From assembly GCF_001635455.1 (NCBI RefSeq), contig NZ_LWEH01000013.1, positions 62,001 to 126,000 on the forward strand: DNA of 64,000 nucleotides. Direction: 5' to 3'. Below, in pieces: positions 26,602 to 37,038 of this stretch (positions are counted from its first letter, which is position 1; every line of letters starts with the position of its first letter). This stretch comes from Vibrio sp. HI00D65. Its GTDB lineage: Bacteria > Pseudomonadota > Gammaproteobacteria > Enterobacterales > Vibrionaceae. Below the pieces are notes generated by a model. It was given only the letters and a program-made list of their open reading frames with translations. It was not told the DNA's origin and did not search any database. The position numbers and the translations under genes are program-made.

Positions 26602-29600
26602 TTACGCTGAAGGCAGTAAGTTCTGTCTGAATTCGCCCAATAAATCACTAACAAATTGAATTCGCTTGCGTCTGTCGACCAATGGTATTGTAAACTTGAA
26701 CTTAGTTGGCCCTTCCATTGAAAACTTTTGCGGTTGAGATTGCAACAGTTTAACAAGGTAGTTTGGGTTTATGTCAGCATCCGGGTAGAATTCGATAAAT
26801 CCGCCTTTATCGTGCGCTTCAATTTTCTTCGCTTTGATAGAGGCCGCCGCTAACTTAAGCTCGGAAACCGATAATAAGTTCTTGGTTGCGTCAGGAAGAA
26901 TACCAAAGCGGTCGATAAGCTCGACTTTCAGCTCCGCAAGTTCATCCGTATCACTCACGCTCGCAATACGTTTGTATGTTGATAAGCGTGTGTTGATGTC
27001 TGGAATGTAGTCATCTGGCAATAGCGCTGGGATGCGCATCTCAATCTCAGTTTGCTCACGTAACAGATCGTCAAGTGATGGCTCTCGACCTTCTTTCAAG
27101 GCCTCAACCGCTTGCTCAAGCATCTCCATATACAGCGTGAAGCCGACAGATTGGATTTGACCACTCTGTTCATCACCCAACAGCTCACCGGCACCACGAA
27201 TCTCTAAATCGTGTGTTGCGAGAGTGAAGCCTGCGCCCAAATCTTCCAGAGAGGCAATCGCGTCTAATCGTTTAATTGCATCTTTGGTCATCGCTTTCGG
27301 ATGCGGTGTTAGCAGGTACGCATAAGCTTGGTGGTGAGAACGACCTACGCGACCACGCAATTGGTGAAGCTGTGCTAAACCAAGGTTGTCGGCTCGGTCC
27401 ATCAAGATGGTATTGGCTGTCGGAACATCGATACCGGTCTCAATGATGGTTGTGCACACCAGCAGGTTAAAGCGCTGGTGATAGAAGTCATTCATGATGC
27501 GTTCTAGTTCGCGCTCTCGCATTTGCCCGTGAGCGACCGTTACACGCGCTTCTGGAATCAGCTTTTGTAATGACTCTGCGGTTTTCTCAATGGTATCGAC
27601 TTGATTGTGGAGGAAGTAAACCTGACCACCACGCATGATTTCACGGAGTACTGCTTCTCTCACTACTGCATCATCACTTTGACGAACAAAAGTTTTGATA
27701 GCTAAGCGTCGCGCTGGCGGGGTAGCAATGATCGATAGGTCACGCATCCCACTCATCGCCATGTTAAGTGTTCTTGGGATTGGGGTCGCAGTCAGCGTTA
27801 GGATGTCGACATCGGCACGCATCGCTTTTACTTTCTCTTTTTGACGGACACCAAAGCGGTGTTCTTCATCGACGATCAGTAGGCCAAGGTCTTTGAACTG
27901 GATATCACTAGAGAGCAGTTTGTGAGTACCGACTAGGATATCAACCTTGCCGTCTGCGACATCTTGCATGATCGCTTTTTGCTCTTTAGCTGATTTGAAT
28001 CGAGAAAGTACTTCAACACGGATCGGCAAATTCGCGAAACGGTCTCGGAAGTTTTCGAAGTGTTGTTGAGCAAGTAGGGTAGTTGGAACCAGAACCGCTA
28101 CTTGTTTACTGTTATCGGTACACACGAAAGCGGCGCGCATCGCCACTTCGGTTTTACCAAAACCAACATCACCACACACTAAGCGGTCCATGGCTTTTGC
28201 TTGGCACATGTCAGACATAACAGCATTGATTGCCATTGCTTGGTCATCGGTTTCTTCAAACGGGAAGCCAGCTTTGAAGGTTGCGTATTGCCCGCGATCC
28301 AAAACAAATTTGTAGCCAGGTTTAAGTTCGCGCTTGGCGTAGACATCCAGCAGCTCTGCGGCAACGTCACGCACTTTTTCAGCGGCACGCTTACGCGCTT
28401 TTTGCCAAGCCTCACCACCTAGCTTGTGCAGTGGTGCTGATTCTTCGGCACCACCGGAGTAACGCCCAATAAGGTTCAAAGAAGCAACTGGCACGTATAA
28501 CTTGGCATCGTTTTGGTACTCAAGCGTAACGTATTCGGTTTTCATGCCGCCGGCTTCGAGGGTCTGCAGGCCTATGTAACGACCAATACCGTGGTCAATG
28601 TGCACAACAGGTTGACCTGGTTTTAGCTCCGCAAGATGGCGGATAACCGTATCGCTATTAACGCTTTTCTTATCTTTTTTACGGCGTTGAACAACGCGGT
28701 CGCCAAGCAAGTCACTTTCACAGATAAGTGCGATGTTTTTCTCTTCGTGAACAAAGCCGTGTTCAGCTGAACCTATGATCAGGCTGAACTTGTCCTTGGC
28801 CTTGACGGCTGCATCGAGGTTTTCTACTTCGTTTGGTCGTACTTTTATACCGCGCAGTAGTTCGCTTAGTGCCTCACGGCGACCCTCTGATTCAACCGAA
28901 AAAACAACCTTGCCATCGAAGGCTTCAGTGAATTTTCTTAGGTTAGCCAAAGGCTCTTTGTTTTGGTGTTGAACGCTGAGATCAGGCAGTGACGTAACCG
29001 GAAGGTTGATGCGTCCAGCTTTCTCTTCAATAGACTCTAAGCTCAGGTTGACCTGTGGCTTTTGCTTGAAGTGTGCGAACAGTTCATCTTTTTTCAGCCA
29101 AAGCTGTTCTGGCGCTAGTAGAGGACGTAATGGATCGACCCCACGCTGATCATATCGATGAGCGACATCTGTAAGGAAAGAGTCAACGGCGGTCTCGACG
29201 TCACCTAAAATTAAAATCTGTGCTTCGTCAGCGACATAGTCAAATAGTGTTTCAGTGTGATCGAAAAAGAGAGGCTGCCAGTACTCAATACCAGCAGGCC
29301 ATGTGCCTTTAGATACCTGCATGTAAACCGATTCTGGTTCTCGACGTGCATCGAATTGTTGACGCCAACGAATGCGGAAATCTTCTATCGCAGTTTCAGA
29401 AGTTGGGAACTCGTGAGCTGGTAAGAGTCGAATTTCAGAGATGTCCTCGATAGAACGTTGGTTCTCTGGATCGAAGGTTCGGATTGTGTCGATCTCGTCA
29501 TCAAAGAAATCGATACGATAAGGGTCTTTACTGCCCATCGGGAACAGGTCAAGAATAGAACCACGGCTTGCGTATTCTCCCGGGCCAAATACTTGGTCAA

Positions 29601-30063
29601 CGTGACGATAGCCAGATTTTTCAAGCTGCAGGCGCAGTTTCTCTAGTGAGTAAAGATCACCAGTTTTCACCATTAGAGTGTACTGTAGTAAGAAGTCACG
29701 TGGTGATTGGCGCTGGAGTAGCGTGCTGATCGGCACGATCGTGATGCCGTCTTTTAAGGTCGGCAAGGCATAAAGGCGCGCGATACGATCTGAAATGATC
29801 TCTTGGTGTGGTGAGAAGCTGTCGTAAGGCAAAGTTTCCCAGTCTGGGAATAGTGCAACTTCGCTCGCTGTAAACTGTTCAATTTCAGATTGCAGCTTGA
29901 GTGCGATTTGTGGATCTGGCACAGCAAGTACGGTATGACTGTTGTGTTGCTCTGCGAGTTTAGCAATAGCAAGAGCGAGAGATGAACCCACAAGGTTACC
30001 AATGTGCTTTTTGTCACCGGCTCCTTTGAGGGTTGGTAGGGTAAAAATAGATTGTTTGGTCAT
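26602..30063 (-). CDS. mfd: Transcription-repair coupling factor
   Basis: Mfd displaces RNA polymerase stalled at DNA lesions and recruits UvrA. The 1153-aa protein has an N-terminal UvrB-homology region, a CarD-like RNA-polymerase-interacting domain (PGQPVVHIDHGIGRYIGL), and RecG-like helicase motifs. Among these are CGDVGFGKTEVAMRAAF (Walker A), LIVDEEHRFGVRQKEK (DEEH box) and LTATPIPRTLNMA. Length and domain order agree with E. coli Mfd (1148). It starts 6 bases after the PilZ-like gene, suggesting co-transcription. Confidence 0.98.
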   Translation of the reverse strand: MTKQSIFTLPTLKGAGDKKHIGNLVGSSLALAIAKLAEQHNSHTVLAVPDPQIALKLQSEIEQFTASEVALFPDWETLPYDSFSPHQEIISDRIARLYALPTLKDGITIVPISTLLQRQSPRDFLLQYTLMVKTGDLYSLEKLRLQLEKSGYRHVDQVFGPGEYASRGSILDLFPMGSKDPYRIDFFDDEIDTIRTFDPENQRSIEDISEIRLLPAHEFPTSETAIEDFRIRWRQQFDARREPESVYMQVSKGTWPAGIEYWQPLFFDHTETLFDYVADEAQILILGDVETAVDSFLTDVAHRYDQRGVDPLRPLLAPEQLWLKKDELFAHFKQKPQVNLSLESIEEKAGRINLPVTSLPDLSVQHQNKEPLANLRKFTEAFDGKVVFSVESEGRREALSELLRGIKVRPNEVENLDAAVKAKDKFSLIIGSAEHGFVHEEKNIALICESDLLGDRVVQRRKKDKKSVNSDTVIRHLAELKPGQPVVHIDHGIGRYIGLQTLEAGGMKTEYVTLEYQNDAKLYVPVASLNLIGRYSGGAEESAPLHKLGGEAWQKARKRAAEKVRDVAAELLDVYAKRELKPGYKFVLDRGQYATFKAGFPFEETDDQAMAINAVMSDMCQAKAMDRLVCGDVGFGKTEVAMRAAFVCTDNSKQVAVLVPTTLLAQQHFENFRDRFANLPIRVEVLSRFKSAKEQKAIMQDVADGKVDILVGTHKLLSSDIQFKDLGLLIVDEEHRFGVRQKEKVKAMRADVDILTLTATPIPRTLNMAMSGMRDLSIIATPPARRLAIKTFVRQSDDAVVREAVLREIMRGGQVYFLHNQVDTIEKTAESLQKLIPEARVTVAHGQMRERELERIMNDFYHQRFNLLVCTTIIETGIDVPTANTILMDRADNLGLAQLHQLRGRVGRSHHQAYAYLLTPHPKAMTKDAIKRLDAIASLEDLGAGFTLATHDLEIRGAGELLGDEQSGQIQSVGFTLYMEMLEQAVEALKEGREPSLDDLLREQTEIEMRIPALLPDDYIPDINTRLSTYKRIASVSDTDELAELKVELIDRFGILPDATKNLLSVSELKLAAASIKAKKIEAHDKGGFIEFYPDADINPNYLVKLLQSQPQKFSMEGPTKFKFTIPLVDRRKRIQFVSDLLGEFRQNLLPSA

Positions 30064-30069
30064 GTTAAT

Positions 30070-30639
30070 TTACTTGTTATCTCGGTCTAGAGAGCGTTGA
30101 CGCAAAAGTTTCTGTTGTTGATGAAGTGCCGCTTTGATCAGCAGGTCTTGGTCCGTATCACGAAGATGAACGTATTTGAAGTTGATTTCGAAACCTGAAT
30201 CTTTAGGTTGGCTTGCAAACACTTCCGCGTAGCAGTAAATTGCTGCGGCAGGGTGTTCCAAAAACAGCTTAGCTTTTACTAAGCGACCTGGTTCGATGTC
30301 TGTGTTAGAAAAACAGGAAAATTGGCTCGCACCGAAGGAGTAGGTGTGAGTTCGAAACTTCTCATCATCTTGCTGCGATAACATAAAGCTCAGCAGCAGG
30401 TTTAATTTAGAGTTCTGTGCATCCAATAAACTGGTGACATTCTTCAAGTCGCTGTTTTTCAGTTCTGCGCGAGCACTGTCGGCTAATAGGTCCAACTGGC
30501 TAAATTCACTCGCCACAACAAAAGGGGCAGGGATCTCGGATTCGAACTGAATTTGAGAGGGTAAAGTGAAGTTACTTTCCATCGGTTCTATATTGGCGGT
30601 AAGACTGTGGTGAACAGTGAAAAACTCTTGTTCTGTCAT
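30070..30639 (-). CDS. PilZ-domain-like protein (PlzB-type)
   Basis: The 189-aa protein resembles the V. cholerae PilZ protein PlzB (VC1885, from memory), which also lies by mfd. A helical N-terminal half precedes a beta-rich part with SFGASQFSCFSNTDIEPG and GRLVKAKLFL. The canonical c-di-GMP motifs RxxxR and (D/N)xSxxG are not visible; the second appears reduced to FGASQFSCF-like sequence. It may therefore not bind c-di-GMP. Mfd follows 6 bases downstream. Confidence 0.65.
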   Translation of the reverse strand: MTEQEFFTVHHSLTANIEPMESNFTLPSQIQFESEIPAPFVVASEFSQLDLLADSARAELKNSDLKNVTSLLDAQNSKLNLLLSFMLSQQDDEKFRTHTYSFGASQFSCFSNTDIEPGRLVKAKLFLEHPAAAIYCYAEVFASQPKDSGFEINFKYVHLRDTDQDLLIKAALHQQQKLLRQRSLDRDNK

Positions 30640-30866
30640 GCGTTAGTTCCTTGAAGTGACCTATTGATTATCACTATGTGGCGGCAGTAATCAAGGTCAG
30701 TTAATTGAAACTATCAAATAGTTGTTTGAAATTTGGTGTTTTGACAGGGTTCTGTTTTTCAGGCCTAACTAATTGAGTTAATTCACTCTATATTTTCAAT
30801 TAACCCCTACACAGTAACAGCAATACCCGTTACATTAACCCGCATCCCTTTTTGATGGTTCAAAGT

Positions 30867-32075
30867 ATGTTTCATCCTATTTCAATGTTTGTTGGCCTGC
30901 GTTATTTGAAAGGCCGTTCAGGTGATCGCTTTAGCCGTTTTGTTTCTTATATGTCGACAGCGGGTATCACCATTGGTGTGCTGTCTTTGATTACTGTTTT
31001 GTCGGTAATGAATGGATTCGAAGCGCAATTAAAAGACCGAATTCTCGGCGTTTTACCTCAGGCAGTGGTTTATGAGCAAGGTGGTAAGACGCTAATCTCT
31101 GAACAGGCCCCTAGTTTTGCTAAGCAGATTTCGCTCAATGGTCACGTTGAACCTATTGTTCGCAGTGAGGCGGTGATTCAGAGCCCTGCTCAGCTGTCAG
31201 CGGGCCTTTTGATTGGCATCCAACCCAATTCGGATGACCCACTTCAAGACCACTTAATCGCGGGTAGACTGTCTTCACTAAAAGCTGGGCAATATCAGCT
31301 GTTCCTTGGCCACACGTTGGCGAGAAACCTAAAAGTATCGATGGGCGACAAGGTTCGTCTAATGGTGACCAGCGCAAGCCAGTACACACCTCTTGGCCGT
31401 ATTCCTAGCCAACGTAATTTCACGGTAGCCGGTATCTTTAATACGGGCTCGGATATTGATGCTCAACTTATGGTGACGGATATCCAAGATGCTGGGCGTT
31501 TGATGCGTTATAAGTCAGACACCATTTCAGGTTGGCGCCTGTTTTTTGAAGACCCATTTGAAGTCGCGGAACTATCGAGCCAACCCTTACCCGATGGATG
31601 GTTGTGGAGTGATTGGCGTGACCAACGCGGTGAACTGTTCCAAGCGGTTCGTATGGAGAAAAACATGATGGGCCTAATGCTTGGGCTGATCATTGGTGTT
31701 GCTGCATTCAATATTATCTCTGCGCTGATTATGGTGGTGATGGAGAAGCAATCTGAGGTCGCGATACTTAAAACCCAAGGCATGACCGATGGTCAAGTGA
31801 TGGGCATCTTTATGGTTCAGGGTGCGAGTAGCGGCGTCATTGGCGCACTATCGGGTGGCGCACTAGGCGTTGTTCTGGCAATGAACCTTAACCCGATTTT
31901 AGAAGCGATGGGAGTTGTTCTATTTTCGTTTGGTGGTCAGTTACCTATTTTGATTAACCCAATTCAAATCGCCGTTGTGGTGGTACTCGCTATTGCACTT
32001 AGCTTGATTGCTACTATTTTCCCTTCTTACCGTGCATCTTCTGTGAAACCTGCTGAGGCCCTTCGTTATGAGTAA
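30867..32075 (+). CDS. lolC: Lipoprotein-releasing ABC transporter permease LolC
   Basis: LolC is a subunit of the LolCDE complex that releases lipoproteins from the inner membrane to LolA. The 402-aa protein shows [20 protein letters not shown] before helix 1, a large periplasmic loop, and three C-terminal helices. I chose the ATG at 30867 because it yields [13 protein letters not shown], as in other LolC proteins; TTG/ATG at 30852/30855 are possible. It overlaps lolD by 8 bases. Confidence 0.94.
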   Translation: MFHPISMFVGLRYLKGRSGDRFSRFVSYMSTAGITIGVLSLITVLSVMNGFEAQLKDRILGVLPQAVVYEQGGKTLISEQAPSFAKQISLNGHVEPIVRSEAVIQSPAQLSAGLLIGIQPNSDDPLQDHLIAGRLSSLKAGQYQLFLGHTLARNLKVSMGDKVRLMVTSASQYTPLGRIPSQRNFTVAGIFNTGSDIDAQLMVTDIQDAGRLMRYKSDTISGWRLFFEDPFEVAELSSQPLPDGWLWSDWRDQRGELFQAVRMEKNMMGLMLGLIIGVAAFNIISALIMVVMEKQSEVAILKTQGMTDGQVMGIFMVQGASSGVIGALSGGALGVVLAMNLNPILEAMGVVLFSFGGQLPILINPIQIAVVVVLAIALSLIATIFPSYRASSVKPAEALRYE

Positions 32076-32760
32076 TTTTCTTCAATGTAATGATATCCGT
32101 AAAACGTACCGTGAAGGCTCGTTGGATACCGAAGTCCTCAAAGGTGTTAGCTTTGAAATTGAAAAAGGGGAACTGGTCTCGATTATTGGCACCTCTGGGT
32201 CGGGTAAAAGTACGCTACTACATATCCTAGGGGCGCTTGATGATGCTTCTGCGGGCAGTGTGAGCTTTCTTGGTCAAGACCTAGCGTCTCTGAGCTCGAA
32301 CAAGCAGGCTAAGCTTCGCAACCGACACCTTGGTTTTGTGTATCAGTTCCATCACTTGCTATCCGACTTTTCTGCACTAGAAAACGTTGCTATGCCATTG
32401 CTAATAGGCGGTGAAAAGCCTGCGAAAGCGAAACAAGAAGCACAGTTGCTACTTGATAAAGTGGGGCTAAGTCATCGAGTTGATCACCGACCTTCAGAGC
32501 TTTCTGGTGGCGAAAGGCAGCGTGTGGCGATTGCCCGTGCATTAGTCAACAAGCCAGCTCTTGTACTAGCGGATGAGCCGACGGGTAACCTTGACCACAA
32601 TACTGCGCTTTCTATTTATGACTTAATGCGAGAGTTAAACCAAGAGTACGATACTGCCTTTTTAGTCGTGACCCATGATGGCGAACTCGCAGCTAAAATG
32701 GACCGCCAACTGCACATGCAAGATGGTTTGTTGGTTAACGTAGAAAAAGAGGAGAGCTAA
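32068..32760 (+). CDS. lolD: Lipoprotein-releasing ABC transporter ATPase LolD
   Basis: The 230-aa ATPase powers LolCDE. It has Walker [10 protein letters not shown], signature [15 protein letters not shown], Walker [13 protein letters not shown], and the LolD-type sequence [21 protein letters not shown]. Its start lies within the end of lolC and its stop directly precedes the lolE GTG. Confidence 0.97.
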   Translation: MSNFLQCNDIRKTYREGSLDTEVLKGVSFEIEKGELVSIIGTSGSGKSTLLHILGALDDASAGSVSFLGQDLASLSSNKQAKLRNRHLGFVYQFHHLLSDFSALENVAMPLLIGGEKPAKAKQEAQLLLDKVGLSHRVDHRPSELSGGERQRVAIARALVNKPALVLADEPTGNLDHNTALSIYDLMRELNQEYDTAFLVVTHDGELAAKMDRQLHMQDGLLVNVEKEES

Positions 32761-34005
32761 GTGTTTTCTTCTTTATCTCTATTGGTAGGCGGCCGCTTCA
32801 GCCGTGCTAAACAGCGAGACAAGATGGTGTCTTTCATCTCCTTGTCTTCGACGATTGGTATTGCGGTTGGTGTGGCGGTGATCATTATCGGTCTATCAGC
32901 CATGAATGGTTTTGAGCGTGAGCTAGAATCGCGCGTGCTGTCTGTGATTCCACATGGTGAGTTTGAAGGGGTCAATGAACCTGTAACTCGCTGGGAGCAT
33001 GTGGTAGAGCAGTCCGAAAAAAATGACAAAGTCGTTGCAGCTGCACCTTATGTGAAAATAACAGCGCTGGCTGAAAAGGGCAAAGAACTTAAAGCGATTG
33101 AAGTGCGTGGTGTTGACCCACAGCTTGAGCAGCAGGTATCGAGTCTATCAAGCTTCATTGATAAGCAAGTGTGGAGCGATTTCAAAGCAGGACAGCAACA
33201 GATCATCTTAGGCTCTGGTGTGGCCAATGTGCTTGGCGCTCAAGTGGGTGATTATTTGACCTTGATGATCCCCACAGTCAACGGCTCTGTTAGGGTTCAG
33301 GCGCCCAAGCGGGTACGAGTAAAAGTTGCCGGCTTGCTGACGCTTAATGGACAAATCGATCATAGCTTAGCGCTCATTCCGATTGGTGATGCTCAAGTTT
33401 ACGCGAACTTGGGTGAGGCAGTGACAGGTGTCTCTTTGAAAGTCACCGATGTACTGAACGCGAACGAGATTGTCCGAGAGGTCGGAAACCAACTTGATGT
33501 GTATGTTTACCTGCGTAGTTGGCAACAGAAATTCGGCTTCTTATATCGAGATATTCAACTGGTTCGCACCATTATGTATTTAGTCATGGTGCTGGTAATT
33601 GGTGTTGCGTGCTTCAATATTGTCTCGACATTGATGATGGCGGTAAAAGACAGAGCTTCGGAGATCGCAATCCTAAGAACCATGGGTGCTTCCGATGGCT
33701 TAGTTAAGCGTATCTTTGTTTGGCAGGGCGTGTTCTCTGGCGTATTAGGTAGCTTAGTTGGCAGTGCGATAGGTGTTTTGGTTGCACTCAATCTGACCAC
33801 TCTTATTAGAGGGCTTGAGAAGCTGATCGATCATCAATTTCTGTCGGGAGATATCTACTTTGTCGACTTCTTGCCATCACAGCTGAATATGATGGATGTC
33901 ATTGTGGTATCGGGTACTGCAATCGCTTTAAGTTTGCTGGCGACATGGTACCCTGCATCTCGAGCAGCGAACTTAAATCCAGCTTCTGTGTTGAGCTCCA
34001 AATAA
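32761..34005 (+). CDS. lolE: Lipoprotein-releasing ABC transporter permease LolE
   Basis: The 414-aa protein is the second permease of LolCDE, with one N-terminal helix (LSSTIGIAVGVAVIIIGLSAMNGF), a periplasmic domain and three C-terminal helices. Motif RASEIAILRTMGASDGLVKRIF matches the coupling region near the cytoplasmic side. Translation begins at a GTG directly after the lolD stop, so the three genes form a tight operon. A terminator follows. Confidence 0.95.
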   Translation: MFSSLSLLVGGRFSRAKQRDKMVSFISLSSTIGIAVGVAVIIIGLSAMNGFERELESRVLSVIPHGEFEGVNEPVTRWEHVVEQSEKNDKVVAAAPYVKITALAEKGKELKAIEVRGVDPQLEQQVSSLSSFIDKQVWSDFKAGQQQIILGSGVANVLGAQVGDYLTLMIPTVNGSVRVQAPKRVRVKVAGLLTLNGQIDHSLALIPIGDAQVYANLGEAVTGVSLKVTDVLNANEIVREVGNQLDVYVYLRSWQQKFGFLYRDIQLVRTIMYLVMVLVIGVACFNIVSTLMMAVKDRASEIAILRTMGASDGLVKRIFVWQGVFSGVLGSLVGSAIGVLVALNLTTLIRGLEKLIDHQFLSGDIYFVDFLPSQLNMMDVIVVSGTAIALSLLATWYPASRAANLNPASVLSSK

Positions 34006-34029
34006 CAAATCTACTGTTTTGATAGATAC

Positions 34030-34057
34030 AAAAAGGATCCCTGTGGGATCCTTTTTT
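34030..34057 (+). terminator. Terminator after lolE
   Basis: The stem AAAAAGGATCCC / GGGATCCTTTTTT with a short loop and T-run follows the lolCDE operon. Confidence 0.88.
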
Positions 34058-34176
34058 ATTGAATTCAAACTGTATTATCTAAGACTTTCATTACATGCCT
34101 ATCACCTAATGGCTTATAACTCGTCTGATTTTGATCACTATCCATTAAAAGTGGAGAGTGCGTCAGTATAGATTCA

Positions 34177-34686
34177 CTATCTTGCTTGTCGTTTCTTCCA
34201 GCTTCTTACCACTGAGTAGCGCCATAAGCCACGAATGCCGAAATAACCAATTATTGCGGAAATCACACCACAAATCATGCAGCCCAATAAGAACGGAGGC
34301 CCGATGGTGCTCATTTGCGCCAAGATAAAGTCCCAAGACAGCTCGAATTGAAAAGCTTGCGGCGGAACATGCATAACGAATGCACCTACTTTATAAGCAA
34401 AGTAGAACAAGACCGGCATGGTTACGGGGTTACTGATCCAAACGAGAGCGACAGCCAGCGGTAAGTTAACACCACATACAACGGCTAGGCCTGCAGACAT
34501 AATCATTTGGCTTGGTAGAGGGACAAACGCCATGAATAACCCAACAGCGAACGCACCGGCCGCGGAGCGACGATTAAGGCACCATAAGTTGGGGTTGTAC
34601 AAAACATTGCCAAAAACTTTTAATGCTTTCTGACGCTTGATGAGCTCATGGTCAGGCATAAATCGTTTGATAAACTTTCTTGGCAT
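34177..34686 (-). CDS. DUF2062 membrane protein
   Basis: The 169-aa inner-membrane protein has three to four hydrophobic segments and the DUF2062 pattern, including AVGLFMAFVPLPSQMIMSAGLAV and LVWISNPVTMPVLFYFAYKVG. It ends with a basic C terminus. Its function is unknown; members often neighbour comEC, as here. The start codon lies 17 bases from the comEC TTG, with the two genes divergent. Confidence 0.85.
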   Translation of the reverse strand: MPRKFIKRFMPDHELIKRQKALKVFGNVLYNPNLWCLNRRSAAGAFAVGLFMAFVPLPSQMIMSAGLAVVCGVNLPLAVALVWISNPVTMPVLFYFAYKVGAFVMHVPPQAFQFELSWDFILAQMSTIGPPFLLGCMICGVISAIIGYFGIRGLWRYSVVRSWKKRQAR

Positions 34687-34703
34687 AGGAGGAAGCTACT
34701 CTC

Positions 34704-37007
34704 TTGTTTAACACTTGGTTCTTGATTTCATTTGCTGCGACAGTTGTGTCTGCCAGCTTCTGGCCTGTGATGCCACATTGGGTCTTGGCACCATTGATGC
34801 TGTTATTACTAATCGCATCGATAAAGTATAGCGTTTTCCGAGGTACAAGAGGTCTAGCTACTGCGTTGATGCTCGTTGTATGCCTAGGGAATGCGATTGA
34901 AATCCAAACAAGTCGCTTATTTCAATCAGTGCAGAATACTACCATAAATGCCTCAGTAGTTAGTCTTTTTAGTGAAAATAACCATGGTTTTGAAAGCGTC
35001 GTAGTAGTTAGATCAATTGACGGTGAAAAATTAATCTTTCCTCAATTGATAAAATTGCGATTGTTTACGCCTTTCAAGCTCACTTTGGGTGATGACGTTC
35101 ATTTGTCGGTAAGTATCAAGTCTGTTTTTGGGAAGCTTAATGAAGCGGGCTTTGACTTGGAAAAGCACCTGTTTAGCACTGGGATTACGGCAAATGCGAA
35201 TTACCGAGCGAATACTAAATATAGAATCCACTCTAGCAATCATCTACGTGCTCGGTGGTTCGAGCGAAGTCTTGATAATCTTAGCCAGCTAAACAATAAC
35301 GACCTAATAGTCGCCTTGAGTTTCGGCTACCGAGAGCTTATTCCTTCTTTGCGATGGGAGCTGTTGAAAAGTAGCGGATTGATTCATCTGATGGCGATTT
35401 CTGGGCTTCACATTGGTATTGCCTTTGGTATCGGTTATCAGGTGGGGAAGCTAGTGCGTTTGCTGTCTCCTCGGTTGTTGTGGCTTCCGACACTGTTCGG
35501 TTTAGGCTTCGCCTATTTCTACAGTTGGTTTGCTGGGTTTACACTGCCGACCCTGAGAGCGCTAGTGATGTGTGTCGTGGCGAGTTACTTTCTGTGGCGC
35601 GGACAAAGTATCAGTATGGTTCGCTATGTTCTAGTTAGCTTGTGTATCGTCCTCGTTATTTGGCCTTTTTCTGCGCTATCCAGTAGTTTCTGGCTATCTT
35701 TTGGTACATTGGGTGCGGTTCTTTACATCGCGTTCAATAGTAACGCCTCTTCTACAAAAGCTACCTTTATTGAACGAGTGCTAAATCTCATCAAAATACA
35801 GGTCATGCTGACCTTGTTAATTGCTCCCTTTTCGATGTTGTTTTTCAAAGGCGTTAGTTTGATTTCGGTCGTCTACAATTTGCTGCTATTGCCTTGGGTA
35901 TCAATGGTGATGATACCTTTGCTGTTTTTGTCGATGTTTCTAAGTTTGATCACTAAGTCTTTAATTGGGCGGAGCGACTCAATGGCTCGTTTCTCTACGC
36001 AGTTATGGAAACTGGTTGATTTATCACTTGACCCCTTGGTGTTTAGCTTGCCTTTTTCTGAACAGTTTTGGATTCAGGTAGATAATCACGTAACCGTGCT
36101 GCTCGTTTTTCTTATCTTATTCTTCGTTTTTATTGCTCGATACCTTAGACATGGAGCAGCTGCTGTCATCATTTCTGTATTCCTGTTGTGGTGGGAATTT
36201 GGCAAAGTTAAACAGGACAGGTTAACTATTGATGTTTTGGACGTAGGGCATGGCTTGTCTCTCATCCTTGATAAGAACAGTCACGTGGTAGTGTACGACT
36301 TAGGCAACGCGTGGCCGGGAGGGTCGATGGTCGAGTCACTATTGATTCCTACTTTATCGCAAAGAGGTATTGATGAAATTCAAGGAGTGATCATTAGCCA
36401 TTTCGATTCTGACCACGCTGGCGGTTACCCTGCATTGCTTGAGAGCTATCAACCTGAATGGATAAGAGCTAGCCAAAGTTTGAATCATCAAATGAGCTCA
36501 GTTGTTCAAGCATGTACGTTAGGTGAAGTGTGGGAATGGCAGAGCGTGCAGTTCGAGGTGTTGTGGCCTCCAAAACTAGTGAATAGGGCGTATAACCCAC
36601 ATTCTTGTGTCATACGAATTATTGAACCAGATTCGGGCTTTTCGATGTTGCTTACGGGTGATATTGAACTCGTGAGTGAGTGGTTACTTGCTCGGGAAGG
36701 CGAACACCTTCAAAGCGATGTCATGTTAGTGCCTCATCATGGCAGTGACACTTCATCTATTACACCTTTCATAGAAGCCGTTTCACCAAAGTTAGCAATT
36801 GCTTCGTTGGCAAAAGGTAATCAATGGGGGATGCCAAGTGAGTCTGTCATTCAACGTTACCTAAAAAGTGGAAGTGCCTGGCTTGATACGGGTGAAAGTG
36901 GACAAATAACCATCACTATTGACCAAGAAGGTTGGCATTATCATACGATTAGAGAAGAACAAGGGCGGCAGTGGTATAGGCAGATGCTTCGTAAGGGAGT
37001 AGAATAG
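34704..37007 (+). CDS. comEC: DNA internalization channel protein ComEC/Rec2
   Basis: ComEC forms the inner-membrane channel for single-stranded DNA uptake in natural transformation. The 767-aa protein has an N-terminal soluble domain, the competence helices (LIHLMAISGLHIGIAFGIGY; GFTLPTLRALVM), and a C-terminal beta-lactamase-like domain with ISHFDSDHAGGYP (metal ligands HxDxDH) and VPHHGSDTSS. Translation starts at a TTG with AGGAGGA ten bases upstream; no ATG fits better. It precedes msbA, as in other gammaproteobacteria. Confidence 0.93.
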   Translation: MFNTWFLISFAATVVSASFWPVMPHWVLAPLMLLLLIASIKYSVFRGTRGLATALMLVVCLGNAIEIQTSRLFQSVQNTTINASVVSLFSENNHGFESVVVVRSIDGEKLIFPQLIKLRLFTPFKLTLGDDVHLSVSIKSVFGKLNEAGFDLEKHLFSTGITANANYRANTKYRIHSSNHLRARWFERSLDNLSQLNNNDLIVALSFGYRELIPSLRWELLKSSGLIHLMAISGLHIGIAFGIGYQVGKLVRLLSPRLLWLPTLFGLGFAYFYSWFAGFTLPTLRALVMCVVASYFLWRGQSISMVRYVLVSLCIVLVIWPFSALSSSFWLSFGTLGAVLYIAFNSNASSTKATFIERVLNLIKIQVMLTLLIAPFSMLFFKGVSLISVVYNLLLLPWVSMVMIPLLFLSMFLSLITKSLIGRSDSMARFSTQLWKLVDLSLDPLVFSLPFSEQFWIQVDNHVTVLLVFLILFFVFIARYLRHGAAAVIISVFLLWWEFGKVKQDRLTIDVLDVGHGLSLILDKNSHVVVYDLGNAWPGGSMVESLLIPTLSQRGIDEIQGVIISHFDSDHAGGYPALLESYQPEWIRASQSLNHQMSSVVQACTLGEVWEWQSVQFEVLWPPKLVNRAYNPHSCVIRIIEPDSGFSMLLTGDIELVSEWLLAREGEHLQSDVMLVPHHGSDTSSITPFIEAVSPKLAIASLAKGNQWGMPSESVIQRYLKSGSAWLDTGESGQITITIDQEGWHYHTIREEQGRQWYRQMLRKGVE

Positions 37008-37038
37008 ATAGACTATTGTGAGAAAATTAAGCGATTTT

